From the NCBI GenBank assembly GCA_051955535.1, contig JBQCGP010000029.1:78113-142112 (forward strand): a stretch of 64,000 nt of DNA. The letters run 5' to 3'. This DNA is from 13-2-20CM-68-14 sp051955535. GTDB taxonomy: Bacteria > Actinomycetota > Thermoleophilia > Gaiellales > Gaiellaceae. Positions 52,015-59,030 of this stretch are shown in pieces (within the stretch, counting starts at the first letter, position 1; the number at the start of each line of letters is the position of its first letter). The translations under genes and the position numbers were made by a program. The notes below the pieces were generated by a model. That model was not told the DNA's origin and searched no databases. It was given only the letters and a program-made list of their open reading frames with translations.

Positions 52015-52389
52015 TCAGTCTTGGGCCAGCCGGGCGACGCGGCGGGCGATGTCGTCACGGATCTCGCGCACCTCTTCGAGGCACAAGCCGACCGGGTCGA
52101 CGATGTTCCAGTCGACGTATCGCTTGCCGGGCAAGACAGGGCACGCGTCGCCGCAGCCCATCGTCACGACGACGTCCGCCCAGGCGACGTCCTCGTCGGT
52201 GATCGGCTTCGGCTTTCGGTCGGAGATGTCGACGTCGATCTCCTGCATGGCCTCGACGACGGCCTGATGGAGCTCGGTCTCGGGACGGGAGCCCGCCGAG
52301 CGCGCCTCCCCGCCGAGCTCTTCGTACAGCGCCTGCGCCATCTGCGAGCGGCCGGCATTGCCGACGCAGACGAAGTAGGCGCGTTTCAC
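52015..52389 (-). CDS. arsC: Arsenate reductase, low-molecular-weight phosphatase type (thioredoxin-coupled)
   Basis: 124 residues from a GTG that overlaps the arsR stop by 4 bp. It reduces arsenate to arsenite. The phosphatase loop Cys8-X5-Arg14 is in CVGNAGRSQMAQAL, and two more cysteines, Cys79 and Cys83 in MGCGDACP, provide the disulphide relay seen in thioredoxin-linked ArsC. No arsenite efflux pump (arsB/acr3) is visible in the window, so the arsenite it makes must leave through another gene or be bound. Confidence 0.94.
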   Translation of the reverse strand: MKRAYFVCVGNAGRSQMAQALYEELGGEARSAGSRPETELHQAVVEAMQEIDVDISDRKPKPITDEDVAWADVVVTMGCGDACPVLPGKRYVDWNIVDPVGLCLEEVREIRDDIARRVARLAQD

Positions 52390-52772
52390 CAGGCGACGGC
52401 CCGCTCTCGGCTGACCAACACGCCTTCCGGCGCAGGCCCGCCGCCGATCGCGAAGGCGAGCTGCTCCATCGCCTCGGGCACGAGCCGGTAGAACGTCATC
52501 GTCCGGATCTTGCGCGAGACCTCGATCAGGCCGGCCTCCTTGAGGACGCGCACGTGGTGCGACACGGTCGGCTGCGACAGCCCGAGCGGCTGGGTCAGGT
52601 GGCAGGTGCAGAGCTCGCCGTTCGGGGCTCCGGCGATCCGGTTGACGATCGCGACGCGCGCCGGATCGGCGAGCGCCTTGAACCGGTCGGCGAGTGCCTG
52701 CGCGGACTGCTTGGGCAGCGGCGGCGATCCGGGGGCACAGCACGGCTGTTCGAGTACCCGAAGCTTCTTCAT
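52386..52772 (-). CDS. arsR: ArsR-family arsenic-responsive repressor
   Basis: 128 residues. Winged-helix sequence RFKALADPARVAIVNRIA and the recognition helix LGLSQPTVSHHVRVLKEAGL are typical. The As(III) site ELCTCHL (Cys55, Cys57) is present, and an extra Cys pair (Cys11-Cys12, QPCCAP) at the N-terminus may supply a third ligand as in some other ArsR proteins. Arsenite should release it from DNA. It overlaps arsC and its own ATG lies in an inverted repeat (52771-52786). Confidence 0.95.
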   Translation of the reverse strand: MKKLRVLEQPCCAPGSPPLPKQSAQALADRFKALADPARVAIVNRIAGAPNGELCTCHLTQPLGLSQPTVSHHVRVLKEAGLIEVSRKIRTMTFYRLVPEAMEQLAFAIGGGPAPEGVLVSRERAVAW

Positions 52773-52821
52773 TGACGCTCATCAATGTATCAGGTAGCTT
52801 TCTTAATCGACGTCAATCGAT
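52771..52821. promoter_or_regulatory. Divergent arsR / Cys-peptide promoter with two ArsR-type operators
   Basis: Two inverted repeats of the same form, both 5-6-5: ATTGA-CGCTCA-TCAAT (52771-52786) and ATCGA-CGTCAA-TCGAT (52806-52821), 35 bp apart centre to centre. The first overlaps the arsR start codon; the second ends 1 bp before the peptide gene's ribosome binding site. A plus-strand promoter TTGACG-N17-TAGCTT (52772-52800) and a minus-strand TTGACG (rc of 52811-52816) overlap these repeats. ArsR bound here would block both directions. Known ArsR sites use ATCAA-type repeats, so the assignment is by resemblance. Confidence 0.75.
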
Positions 52822-52836
52822 GAAAGGAGCCGTTGT

Positions 52837-52893
52837 ATGGCTGCCTGCGATTGCGATTGCGACTGCGACTGCAGCGGAGGTTGTTGCTGCTGA
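52837..52893 (+). CDS. 18-residue Cys-Asp peptide, candidate mini-metallothionein
   Basis: ATG with AAAGGAG about 7 bp upstream encodes MAACDCDCDCDCSGGCCC: an alternating Cys-Asp stretch, then Ser-Gly-Gly and three Cys. Eight of 18 residues are Cys, four are Asp, and there are no aromatic residues. It resembles phytochelatin-like (Glu-Cys)n peptides and could bind arsenite, cadmium or similar thiophilic metal. It is divergent from arsR and lies under the inverted-repeat operator at 52806-52821, so it may be switched on by arsenic together with arsR-arsC. It is too short for normal gene calling. No homologue is recalled; chance origin cannot be excluded, but the ribosome site, operator and context argue against it. 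Confidence 0.7.
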   Translation: MAACDCDCDCDCSGGCCC

Positions 52894-52902
52894 CGCCTAG
52901 GA

Positions 52903-52968
52903 GGGTTTGGTGGAATGGCGCTCGTCGCCGGCGTGCGCCGGCGGCACAGCCGGTCTTTCGCCAAACCC
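52903..52968 (+). terminator. Nested hairpin downstream of the Cys peptide
   Basis: Outer arms GGGTTTGG (52903-52910) and CCAAACCC (52961-52968) enclose an inner perfect hairpin CGCCGGCG-TG-CGCCGGCG (52926-52943). No T run follows, so it would be a weak terminator or an RNA-stabilising structure. It ends 27 bp before the convergent ychF stop. Confidence 0.55.
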
Positions 52969-52994
52969 ACCGATATCGCCGGCTCGGGCCGACC

Positions 52995-53915
52995 CTAGAC
53001 GGTGAAGCGGATGTTGAGCACGTCGCCGTCTTGGACGAGGTAGTCCTTGCCCTCGAGCCGCTGCCGGCCGCGCCTCACGACCTCGGGGCGCGAGCCGGCC
53101 TCGACGAGATCGGACCAGAGAATCACCTCACAGCGGATGAAGCCGCGCGCGATGTCGGAGTGGATCGTCTCGGCGGCGTCGAGCGCCGTCTCCCCGCGCC
53201 GAAGCGGCCAGGCCCGCGTCTCCTTGTCGCCTGCGGTGAAGAACGTGATCAGGTCGACCGCGTCGAACAGCCGACGCGCAATCTCGCCGACCGCCGACGG
53301 GCCGTCGCGGAACTCCGCCGCCTCATCCTCGGGCAGCTCGGCGAGCTCGGCCTCGAGCTTCGCGTCGAGGCCGCCGGGTCCGTTGCGAACCTCGATGAGT
53401 GGCTTCGTCGTCAGCGGATCGAGCTCGGCGGGAAGCTCGCCCGGCCACTCCGAGAGCGGCCGCTCGGCCTCCAGATGAGCGAGCACGGCCTCGAGCGTCG
53501 TGACCTCCGCCCGCAACTGGGGGTCGCCCGACTTCGCCTGCTTGCCGACCCGCTCCAACCGCTTCTCGACGTGATCGCGGTCGGCGATCAGGAGCTCGAG
53601 CCGGAGCGTCGCCAGATCGTCGTCCGGGTTCCGCATCCCGGACCAGGCGTCCAGCACGACGAGCAGCGCGTCGACCTGCCGCAGGTTGCCGAGCAGCTGG
53701 GCGCCGGTGCCCGGAACATCGACGACGCGCAGGGAGGCGGGCGTGACCTTCTTCGCATGCTCGATTGCCGCGACCGGCTCGAGCCGCTCGTCGGGGATCA
53801 TGGCCATGCCGACGTTCTCCTTGCCCGGAACCGGCGCCCCCGTCCGGGTCAGAGCCTTGAAGAGAGTCGTCTTGCCGGAGTTCGGCAGGCCGACGATGCC
53901 GACCGATAGAGACAT
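52995..53915 (-). CDS. Short YchF-type P-loop ATPase/GTPase
   Basis: 306 residues, against about 363 for YchF/OLA1. The P-loop GLPNSGKTTLFKALT and the C-terminal TGS-like domain (GFIRCEVILWSDL, GKDYLVQDGDVLNIRFTV) show the family. The switch I and switch II regions are shortened: DVPGTGAQLLGNL replaces the usual DIAGLVKGA block, and the ATP-specificity NxxE is not found in its usual form. It may be a divergent paralogue with changed nucleotide chemistry, and another full YchF may exist elsewhere. It is followed by the sigma factor gene. Confidence 0.85.
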   Translation of the reverse strand: MSLSVGIVGLPNSGKTTLFKALTRTGAPVPGKENVGMAMIPDERLEPVAAIEHAKKVTPASLRVVDVPGTGAQLLGNLRQVDALLVVLDAWSGMRNPDDDLATLRLELLIADRDHVEKRLERVGKQAKSGDPQLRAEVTTLEAVLAHLEAERPLSEWPGELPAELDPLTTKPLIEVRNGPGGLDAKLEAELAELPEDEAAEFRDGPSAVGEIARRLFDAVDLITFFTAGDKETRAWPLRRGETALDAAETIHSDIARGFIRCEVILWSDLVEAGSRPEVVRRGRQRLEGKDYLVQDGDVLNIRFTV

Positions 53916-53927
53916 CGCAGACCCGTT

Positions 53928-54512
53928 CTACTGCTGTTGGAGCTGCCGTTGCAGCGAGGCGAGGGCTCGATGCTGGAGCGATTTGATCGCTCCCTCGGTC
54001 TTGTCGAGGATCGTCGCCGCCTCCGCGTTCGAGAAGTTGAAGACGAACTTCAGGGTCAGGACCTGTTGCTGCTCGTGCGAGAGCTTCCCGATCATCTCGA
54101 GCATGCTCTCACGTCCGATCGACTCGAGCGCTTCCTCCTCGGCGGCGCTGCGGTCACCCGGGTCCGGCTCGGGAACCTCCTCCTCCGGCTGCCACCGCTT
54201 GTTCGCGCGGAAGTGGTCCATCGCAAGGTTGTGCGCGATCCGGAAGAGCCAGGCTGAGAAGGGGGCAGAGCGCCAGCGGAACTTGCCGATCGACTCCAGC
54301 ATCTTCACGAAAACCTGGGTCGTCAGGTCTTCCGCGTCATGCCGGTTCCCGACGCTCATGTGCAGGTAGCTGTAGATGCGATCGAAGTGGAGGAGGTAGA
54401 GCTCCTCGAGGGCGCCGCGGTTGCCCTTCTGGGCCTGCTCGACGAGGAGCTTCAGGTCCTTTGACGAGGCGCCCCGACTGGGCGCGGTCGTGCCGGCGGC
54501 TTCATTCGGCAT
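53928..54512 (-). CDS. RNA polymerase sigma factor, ECF-like sigma-70 family
   Basis: 194 residues. Region 2 (ALEELYLLHFDRIYSYLHM, DAEDLTTQVFVKMLESIGKF, SAPFSAWLFRIAHNLAMDHFR) and region 4 (LSHEQQQVLTLKFVFNFSNAEAATIL, TEGAIKSLQHRALASLQRQL) are both clear. Region 1.1/3 is absent as in ECF factors. No anti-sigma gene is seen beside it, so its signal is unknown. It may be transcribed with the upstream small protein and ahead of ychF. Confidence 0.93.
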   Translation of the reverse strand: MPNEAAGTTAPSRGASSKDLKLLVEQAQKGNRGALEELYLLHFDRIYSYLHMSVGNRHDAEDLTTQVFVKMLESIGKFRWRSAPFSAWLFRIAHNLAMDHFRANKRWQPEEEVPEPDPGDRSAAEEEALESIGRESMLEMIGKLSHEQQQVLTLKFVFNFSNAEAATILDKTEGAIKSLQHRALASLQRQLQQQ

Positions 54513-54557
54513 CTACTCAGGGATTCCCGGCAGCGGGGAACTCGTAACTACCGGCTT

Positions 54558-54788
54558 TTACGAGCCGCTCGAGAATCCGAGTCTCGCCTCCCGTGTGAAC
54601 CGCTTCACATAGACCACCCGGCCGAGCGGAATCGTGTAGCGGCCGTCGTCTGCGTCGAGCGTCAGGGCCCCGTCGTTCCTCGAGGCCAGCGCTTGCTCGA
54701 GCTCGTCCGCGGAGGCGCTCGTCAGCCGCGCGCCCATGATCTGCCCGCCGTCGAAGGCGATCTCGACCACGATGCGTTCGTCAGCCAT
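54558..54788 (-). CDS. Small conserved-looking hypothetical protein
   Basis: 76 residues. The ATG overlaps the methylmalonyl-CoA epimerase stop by 8 bp. It reads as a compact beta-alpha-beta protein (RIVVEIAFDGGQIMGARL, ASADELEQALAS, DGALTLDADDGRYTIPLGRVVYVKRF). No motif identified. Operon placement suggests a partner role with the epimerase, but nothing in the sequence shows it. Confidence 0.77.
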   Translation of the reverse strand: MADERIVVEIAFDGGQIMGARLTSASADELEQALASRNDGALTLDADDGRYTIPLGRVVYVKRFTREARLGFSSGS

Positions 54789-55185
54789 CCGTCACCAGCT
54801 CCGCGAGGACGCCATGGACGGCGTCGGGGTGCAGGAACGCGACCTCGAGGCCGAACAGTCCGCGGCGCGGTTCCTCGTCGACGAGCTCGACACCCTTCGC
54901 CGCCAGCTCGTCGATCGCGGCGCGCACGTCGTCGACCTCGTACGCGACGTGGTGCATCCCCGGCCCGCGCTTGGTCAGAAACTTTCCGACCGGCGTCTCA
55001 TCGCCGAGCGAGGCCAGGAGCTCGACCCGGCCTTCGCCCACCTTCAACGAAGCGGCCTCGACGCCCTGCTCGGGGACCGTCTCGCGGTGCTCGAGGCGTG
55101 CGCCGAACAGCTCCTCGTAGGTCGTCACGGCCTCGTCGAGGTCCTCGACGGCGACGCCGAGGTGGTGGATCCCGCGCGCTTGCAC
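54781..55185 (-). CDS. mce: Methylmalonyl-CoA epimerase
   Basis: 134 residues from a GTG. Member of the VOC fold; it interconverts (R)- and (S)-methylmalonyl-CoA on the propionate/vitamin B12 route. Metal motif residues are in RGIHHLGVAV, MHHVAYEVDD and the C-terminal FLHPDAVHGVLAELV. The usual Glu base is in the second half. It starts the short operon with the 76-residue gene. No mutase genes (mcmA/B) are in the window. Confidence 0.93.
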   Translation of the reverse strand: MQARGIHHLGVAVEDLDEAVTTYEELFGARLEHRETVPEQGVEAASLKVGEGRVELLASLGDETPVGKFLTKRGPGMHHVAYEVDDVRAAIDELAAKGVELVDEEPRRGLFGLEVAFLHPDAVHGVLAELVTDG

Positions 55186-55230
55186 GCGGGCGATGCTACC
55201 TGGAGCGTTTCTCACTACTTACCAAAGCGA

Positions 55231-55297
55231 GCTTGCGACCCGGGATTAGCCGGACGCCCCGGCAAAGCGGGGACGTCCTCCACGCGGCGTCGCAAGC
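55231..55297. repeat. Cruciform-type repeat upstream of the epimerase
   Basis: Outer arms GCTTGCGAC (55231-55239) and GTCGCAAGC (55289-55297) enclose a hairpin GGACGCCCCG / CGGGGACGTCC (55252-55278, one bulge). The outer motif matches the repeats at 21272 and 22862 (GCTTGCGAYGCCGC). It lies between the ftsH stop and the epimerase start. Confidence 0.65.
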
Positions 55298-55314
55298 GAG
55301 CGCCTTAGCCCCGG

Positions 55315-56847
55315 CTAGGCAGACGACTGCTCGGGCAGCGACACGACCTTGACGGTGCCGACCGTCTCGCTGGAGCGCGACTCGGGCTCGATACCCGCGA
55401 GCAGCGCGTCGAGCTCCTCACGGTCGAGGGTCTCCTTCTCGAGCAGCGCGTTCGCGATCCGGTCGAGCGGGCGGCGGTGCTTGCGCAACAGTCGCTGAGC
55501 CTCGTCGTAGGCGGTGTCGGTGAGCTTGCCCTGCTGCTGGTCGCGCAGGCGCTTCGTCTCCTCCGAGAGCGCGTAATTGTCGGCCCGCATCGTCCGCGAG
55601 GTGACGACGTTCGACATGCCGTACTCGAACACCATCGCGCGGGCGAGCGCGGTCGCCTTCTCGAGGTCGTTGGCCGCGCCGTTGGTGACGCGTCCGAACA
55701 CGACCTGTTCGGCCGCCCGGCCCGCGAGGTAGACCTTGAGCAGGTCCCGGAACTCCTCGGTCGTGTGCAGGTACCGCTCCTCGCTCGGCAGGTTGAGCGT
55801 GTAGCCGAGCGCCTGGCCGCGGGAGACGATCGTCACCTTCTGCACCGGGAGCAGGTCGCCGACGAGGTGCGACATCAGCGCGTGGCCGCCCTCGTGGTAG
55901 GCCAGGATCCGCTTCTCCTTCTCGGTGACGACCCGCCGCTTCTGCAGCCCGGCGACGACGCGCTCCATGGCCGCGTCGAAGTGCTCCTGGTGGACGAACT
56001 GCTGCTTCTGCCGCCCGGCGAAGATCGCCGCCTCGTTGCAGATGTTTTCGAGCTCCGCTCCCGTCAGGCCGGCGGTTTGGCGCGCGGTCAGTTTCAGGTC
56101 GACGTCCGACGCGAGCGGCTTGCCGCGCGTGTGGACGCCGAGGATCTCTTCGCGGCCGGCGAGATCGGGCGCGTCGATCAGCACCTGGCGGTCGAAACGG
56201 CCGGGACGGAGCAGCGCCGGGTCGAGGTCCTGGAGCCGGTTCGAAGCCCCCATGACGACGACCTGCTCGCGCTCCTGGAAGCCGTCGAGCTCGACGAGCA
56301 GCTGGTTGAGCGTCTGGTCCTGCTCGCGGTTGAAGCCGTGCCCGGTGCGCGAGGCTCCGACGGCGTCGAGCTCGTCGATGAAGACGATCGCCGGCGCGTT
56401 CTGCCGCGCTTCATCGAACAGCTTGCGAATTCGCGCGGCGCCGAGGCCGGCGAACATCTCCACGAACGCCGAGGCGCTCTGCAGGTAGAAGCTCGCTCCG
56501 GCCTCGCTCGCGATCGCCTTGGCGAGGAGCGTCTTGCCGGTCCCAGGCGGGCCGTAGAGAAGGATTCCTTTCGGGACGCGCGCGCCGAGCTGCTCGAACC
56601 GCCGCGGGTCGCGCAGGAAGTCGACGACCTCGGCGAGCTCCTGCTTCGCTTCCTCGAGCCCGGCGACGTCGGACCACGTCACCTTCGTCCTCGTCGAGAC
56701 CGTCTTCGCAGCGGTGACGCGCGGCATCACCTGGAGCGTGCGCCAGAGCACGTAGAGCATTGCCACCAGCATCAGGGCAAAGAGCAGCGGGAGCCATGCC
56801 GCCGAGGCATCGCGCAGGGTGACCAGCCAGTGCAATCCCATCCCCAT
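55315..56847 (-). CDS. ftsH: FtsH-like membrane AAA+ metalloprotease, compact N-terminus
   Basis: About 510 residues from the ATG at 56847. A longer frame from 56934 would overlap the next gene and has no better site. One membrane helix (17-36) replaces the usual two with an extracytoplasmic domain. Walker A GPPGTGKT (99-106), Walker B IVFIDELDAVG and the SRH (NRLQDLDPALLRPGRFDR) are intact. The zinc site HEGGH near 318 and the Asp in NGAANDLEKAT are present, so protease activity is expected. Normal FtsH has 600-700 residues, and the missing domain may change substrate choice. Confidence 0.92.
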   Translation of the reverse strand: MGMGLHWLVTLRDASAAWLPLLFALMLVAMLYVLWRTLQVMPRVTAAKTVSTRTKVTWSDVAGLEEAKQELAEVVDFLRDPRRFEQLGARVPKGILLYGPPGTGKTLLAKAIASEAGASFYLQSASAFVEMFAGLGAARIRKLFDEARQNAPAIVFIDELDAVGASRTGHGFNREQDQTLNQLLVELDGFQEREQVVVMGASNRLQDLDPALLRPGRFDRQVLIDAPDLAGREEILGVHTRGKPLASDVDLKLTARQTAGLTGAELENICNEAAIFAGRQKQQFVHQEHFDAAMERVVAGLQKRRVVTEKEKRILAYHEGGHALMSHLVGDLLPVQKVTIVSRGQALGYTLNLPSEERYLHTTEEFRDLLKVYLAGRAAEQVVFGRVTNGAANDLEKATALARAMVFEYGMSNVVTSRTMRADNYALSEETKRLRDQQQGKLTDTAYDEAQRLLRKHRRPLDRIANALLEKETLDREELDALLAGIEPESRSSETVGTVKVVSLPEQSSA

Positions 56848-56875
56848 CTCGTTATCCGTGCGCGAACGCGATTCG

Positions 56876-57910
56876 TCAATGGCCGGCGCGCACGAGGCCG
56901 GGCCAGCTGCTGAGCGGCTCGGTCGAGCGGACAACGTGCATTCCTGCCGCCGCGTAGAGCTCGAAGGCCGCGTCGGCCTCGTCCGTGTAGTCGACGACGC
57001 CCGGCACGACGACCGGCGATGTGCAGTCCTCGAGCAGGTAGGTGCGCTCGGCCAGCCGGTTGCCCAGCTCCTCTTCCTCGAGCAGGTCGCCGATCGTCCA
57101 CGCTAGGCAGTGGCTCTTGGCCTGGCCGGCCACCACGACGGCATCGAAGCCGAGCAGCGTCTCGATCAGGGTCGTGTTCTTGGCGTCGAGGACGTCAGCG
57201 TCCGGCCCCTCGGTCACCTCGGGCCCGAGCATCGAGTAGTGCTCGGTGAGGGGGTTCTCGCCCTTCACCTGGAACTCGGGATTGCTGTACCGCGCGACGC
57301 CGTGGAAGAAGACAGCCTCCTCGAACGCGGAGACGAGAGCGTGGCCGATCCCGCCGAGCATCGCGTGGTACGGCCAGATGGTCAGGTCGTACTTGCCGCC
57401 CTCGGCCAGCCGCCGCGTGTAGGACGCGAGATGACGTGCGGCATAGTCGGGGTCGATTCCGAGCGCCTCCGCGACCGCCGGGTTCGCGCGCCAGCGTCCT
57501 GAGGCCATGTCCTCGGCCGAGACGAGCGTGTACGGAGCCGGGTGATTCCCCTCCTCGTCGATGAGCCAGATCGCGTGGAACACCTGCATGGCGTGATGAG
57601 TGTCGAGGCTCGGGAAGATCTGCGTGATCTCGCCGAGGTTTCGGTACACGAACTCGCAGAGGCGCCTGTTGTCGTCGACGGCGCCTGTTCCGGAACGGCC
57701 CGCCACGAACAGCTCGAAGGCCGGGATGCAGAAGGTGTTCTGAACGTCGACCGCCAGCAGGCAGATGCGGAATGCGTCCTCGGCGGCCGGAGCCAAGCCC
57801 TGCTCGCGCGCCCATTCCGTCGCCTGGCCCGCCCGCTCCTCGTAAGGCACCCGCCACACCTCGCCGACGCGGCTCGGGTCGAAGTGAGGCGGCAGCGGGA
57901 GCTCGGGCAT
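56876..57910 (-). CDS. Isochorismatase-fold hydrolase, nicotinamidase-like
   Basis: 344 residues, longer than typical nicotinamidase (about 210). Catalytic triad residues of the family appear as Asp in LLAVDVQNTF, Lys in AGQAKSHC and Cys in the same motif. The N-terminal 45 residues (PPHFDPSRVGEVWRVPYEERA) and the long central insert are unusual. Its neighbour is nicotinate phosphoribosyltransferase, which suggests nicotinamide deamidation, but the size leaves this uncertain. REP-like copy C separates the two. Confidence 0.85.
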   Translation of the reverse strand: MPELPLPPHFDPSRVGEVWRVPYEERAGQATEWAREQGLAPAAEDAFRICLLAVDVQNTFCIPAFELFVAGRSGTGAVDDNRRLCEFVYRNLGEITQIFPSLDTHHAMQVFHAIWLIDEEGNHPAPYTLVSAEDMASGRWRANPAVAEALGIDPDYAARHLASYTRRLAEGGKYDLTIWPYHAMLGGIGHALVSAFEEAVFFHGVARYSNPEFQVKGENPLTEHYSMLGPEVTEGPDADVLDAKNTTLIETLLGFDAVVVAGQAKSHCLAWTIGDLLEEEELGNRLAERTYLLEDCTSPVVVPGVVDYTDEADAAFELYAAAGMHVVRSTEPLSSWPGLVRAGH

Positions 57911-57918
57911 CAGGTAGT

Positions 57919-57945
57919 GACAGTCCCCGCTCGGGGACAGTCCCT
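57919..57945. repeat. REP-like palindromic repeat, copy C
   Basis: GACAGTCCCCG-CT-CGGGGACAGTCCCT lies in the 34-bp gap between the nicotinate phosphoribosyltransferase stop and the next ATG. It is only the hairpin part of the unit seen at 1727 and 19675. It may shape the message between the two genes. Confidence 0.8.
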
Positions 57946-59030
57946 CATTCCACGAGCTCCAGACGGGGGTTCGGCCGGTAGCTTCGCCCAGCCTTCGCCG
58001 AAGGACGGCCGTCGGTGAGCACGACGTCGGCGGTGAAGTCGTTCGAGCCGCGGATCAACGAGGAGCCGACGCCGTAAGAGTCGACGGGGACGCCGCGCTC
58101 CTCGAACTCGCGGATCTTCTCGACCGTGAACCCACCAGAAACGACGATCTTGATCCGCTCGAAACCGTCGCGGTCGAGCGCGTCGCGGACTTTCCGCACC
58201 AGCCGCTCGTTGACGCCGGTCGGCTTGAAGTCGCCGAGCTCGTTCCAGAGCGAGCGGTCGACGAGCGCCTCCGAGGTGTCGAGCCGCACGCCCCAGAGCC
58301 GCGGCCCGAGCGCGCGCGCGACCTCGAGCGCGGTCGTCACGGAGTCGTCTTCGAAGTCGACGAGCACGGTCACGTTGAGGTCCTCCGGCGCCCACTCGGC
58401 GAACTTGGTCGCCGCCAGCACCGTGTTGCCACCGTAGGCCGCGATCAGCGAGTGCGGGACCGTGCCGACGCCCTTGCCACCCCACCACGAGGCCTGAGCG
58501 TCCGAAGTGACGCCGATCGTGGCTCCCATCACTCGGCCGGCGATGTAGGCCGCGTAACCGTCGCCGGTCTGCACACGGTGGTGGTCGTGCCGCGCCGGCA
58601 TGAAGATGATCGGCTTGCCGTTTGCGGCCTCGAGGACGCGCACGACGTTGCTGGTGATCAGCGTGCGCCGCGCAAGGACGCCGAGGTAGAGCGTCTCCAG
58701 GCGCGCGAACGCCGTGTAGTCGCCCTCGACCGTCATCACCGTCTCGAACGGCGAGATCCGGTCGCCGTCGTAGAGCGCGTGGACCGTCAGGTCGTCCCAG
58801 TCGTCCGAGCAGAGCTTGAGAATCGCGATCGCCTCGTCCATGCCGCCGAGGTAGGACTCGTTCTTCTGGAAGATCTGCATGACGACGCGAGGCCGCCGCC
58901 CGTCGTCGAGCAGCGTCTCGCGCGCGTGATTGAAGTACGCGTCTGTGTAGTAGCCCTCCCGCATCTTCTCGACCGGGAGCTCGAAGATCTCGGGCGGGAG
59001 GCGCTTCCTAGTCTCGGTTCTCTGCGCCAT
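57945..59030 (-). CDS. Nicotinate phosphoribosyltransferase
   Basis: 361 residues. It joins nicotinate to PRPP for NAD salvage. Family sequence is MREGYYTDAYFNHARETLL, ARHDHHRVQTGDGY, GTVPHSLIAAYGG, LDTSEALVDRS, IVVSGGFTVEKIREF and VDSYGVGSSLI. It is shorter than PncB of E. coli (400) and close to the archaeal/Thermoplasma type. It overlaps the DUF1385 gene by 23 bp at its 5' end. The isochorismatase-fold gene follows. Confidence 0.94.
   Translation of the reverse strand: MAQRTETRKRLPPEIFELPVEKMREGYYTDAYFNHARETLLDDGRRPRVVMQIFQKNESYLGGMDEAIAILKLCSDDWDDLTVHALYDGDRISPFETVMTVEGDYTAFARLETLYLGVLARRTLITSNVVRVLEAANGKPIIFMPARHDHHRVQTGDGYAAYIAGRVMGATIGVTSDAQASWWGGKGVGTVPHSLIAAYGGNTVLAATKFAEWAPEDLNVTVLVDFEDDSVTTALEVARALGPRLWGVRLDTSEALVDRSLWNELGDFKPTGVNERLVRKVRDALDRDGFERIKIVVSGGFTVEKIREFEERGVPVDSYGVGSSLIRGSNDFTADVVLTDGRPSAKAGRSYRPNPRLELVE

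Noticed and set aside
52915..52998. 27-codon frame with AGGAGG upstream, after the Cys peptide
   Set aside because: Its sequence is basic and low-complexity, it lies mostly in the nested hairpin, and it runs into the ychF stop. The ribosome-site-like word is explained by the outer stem.
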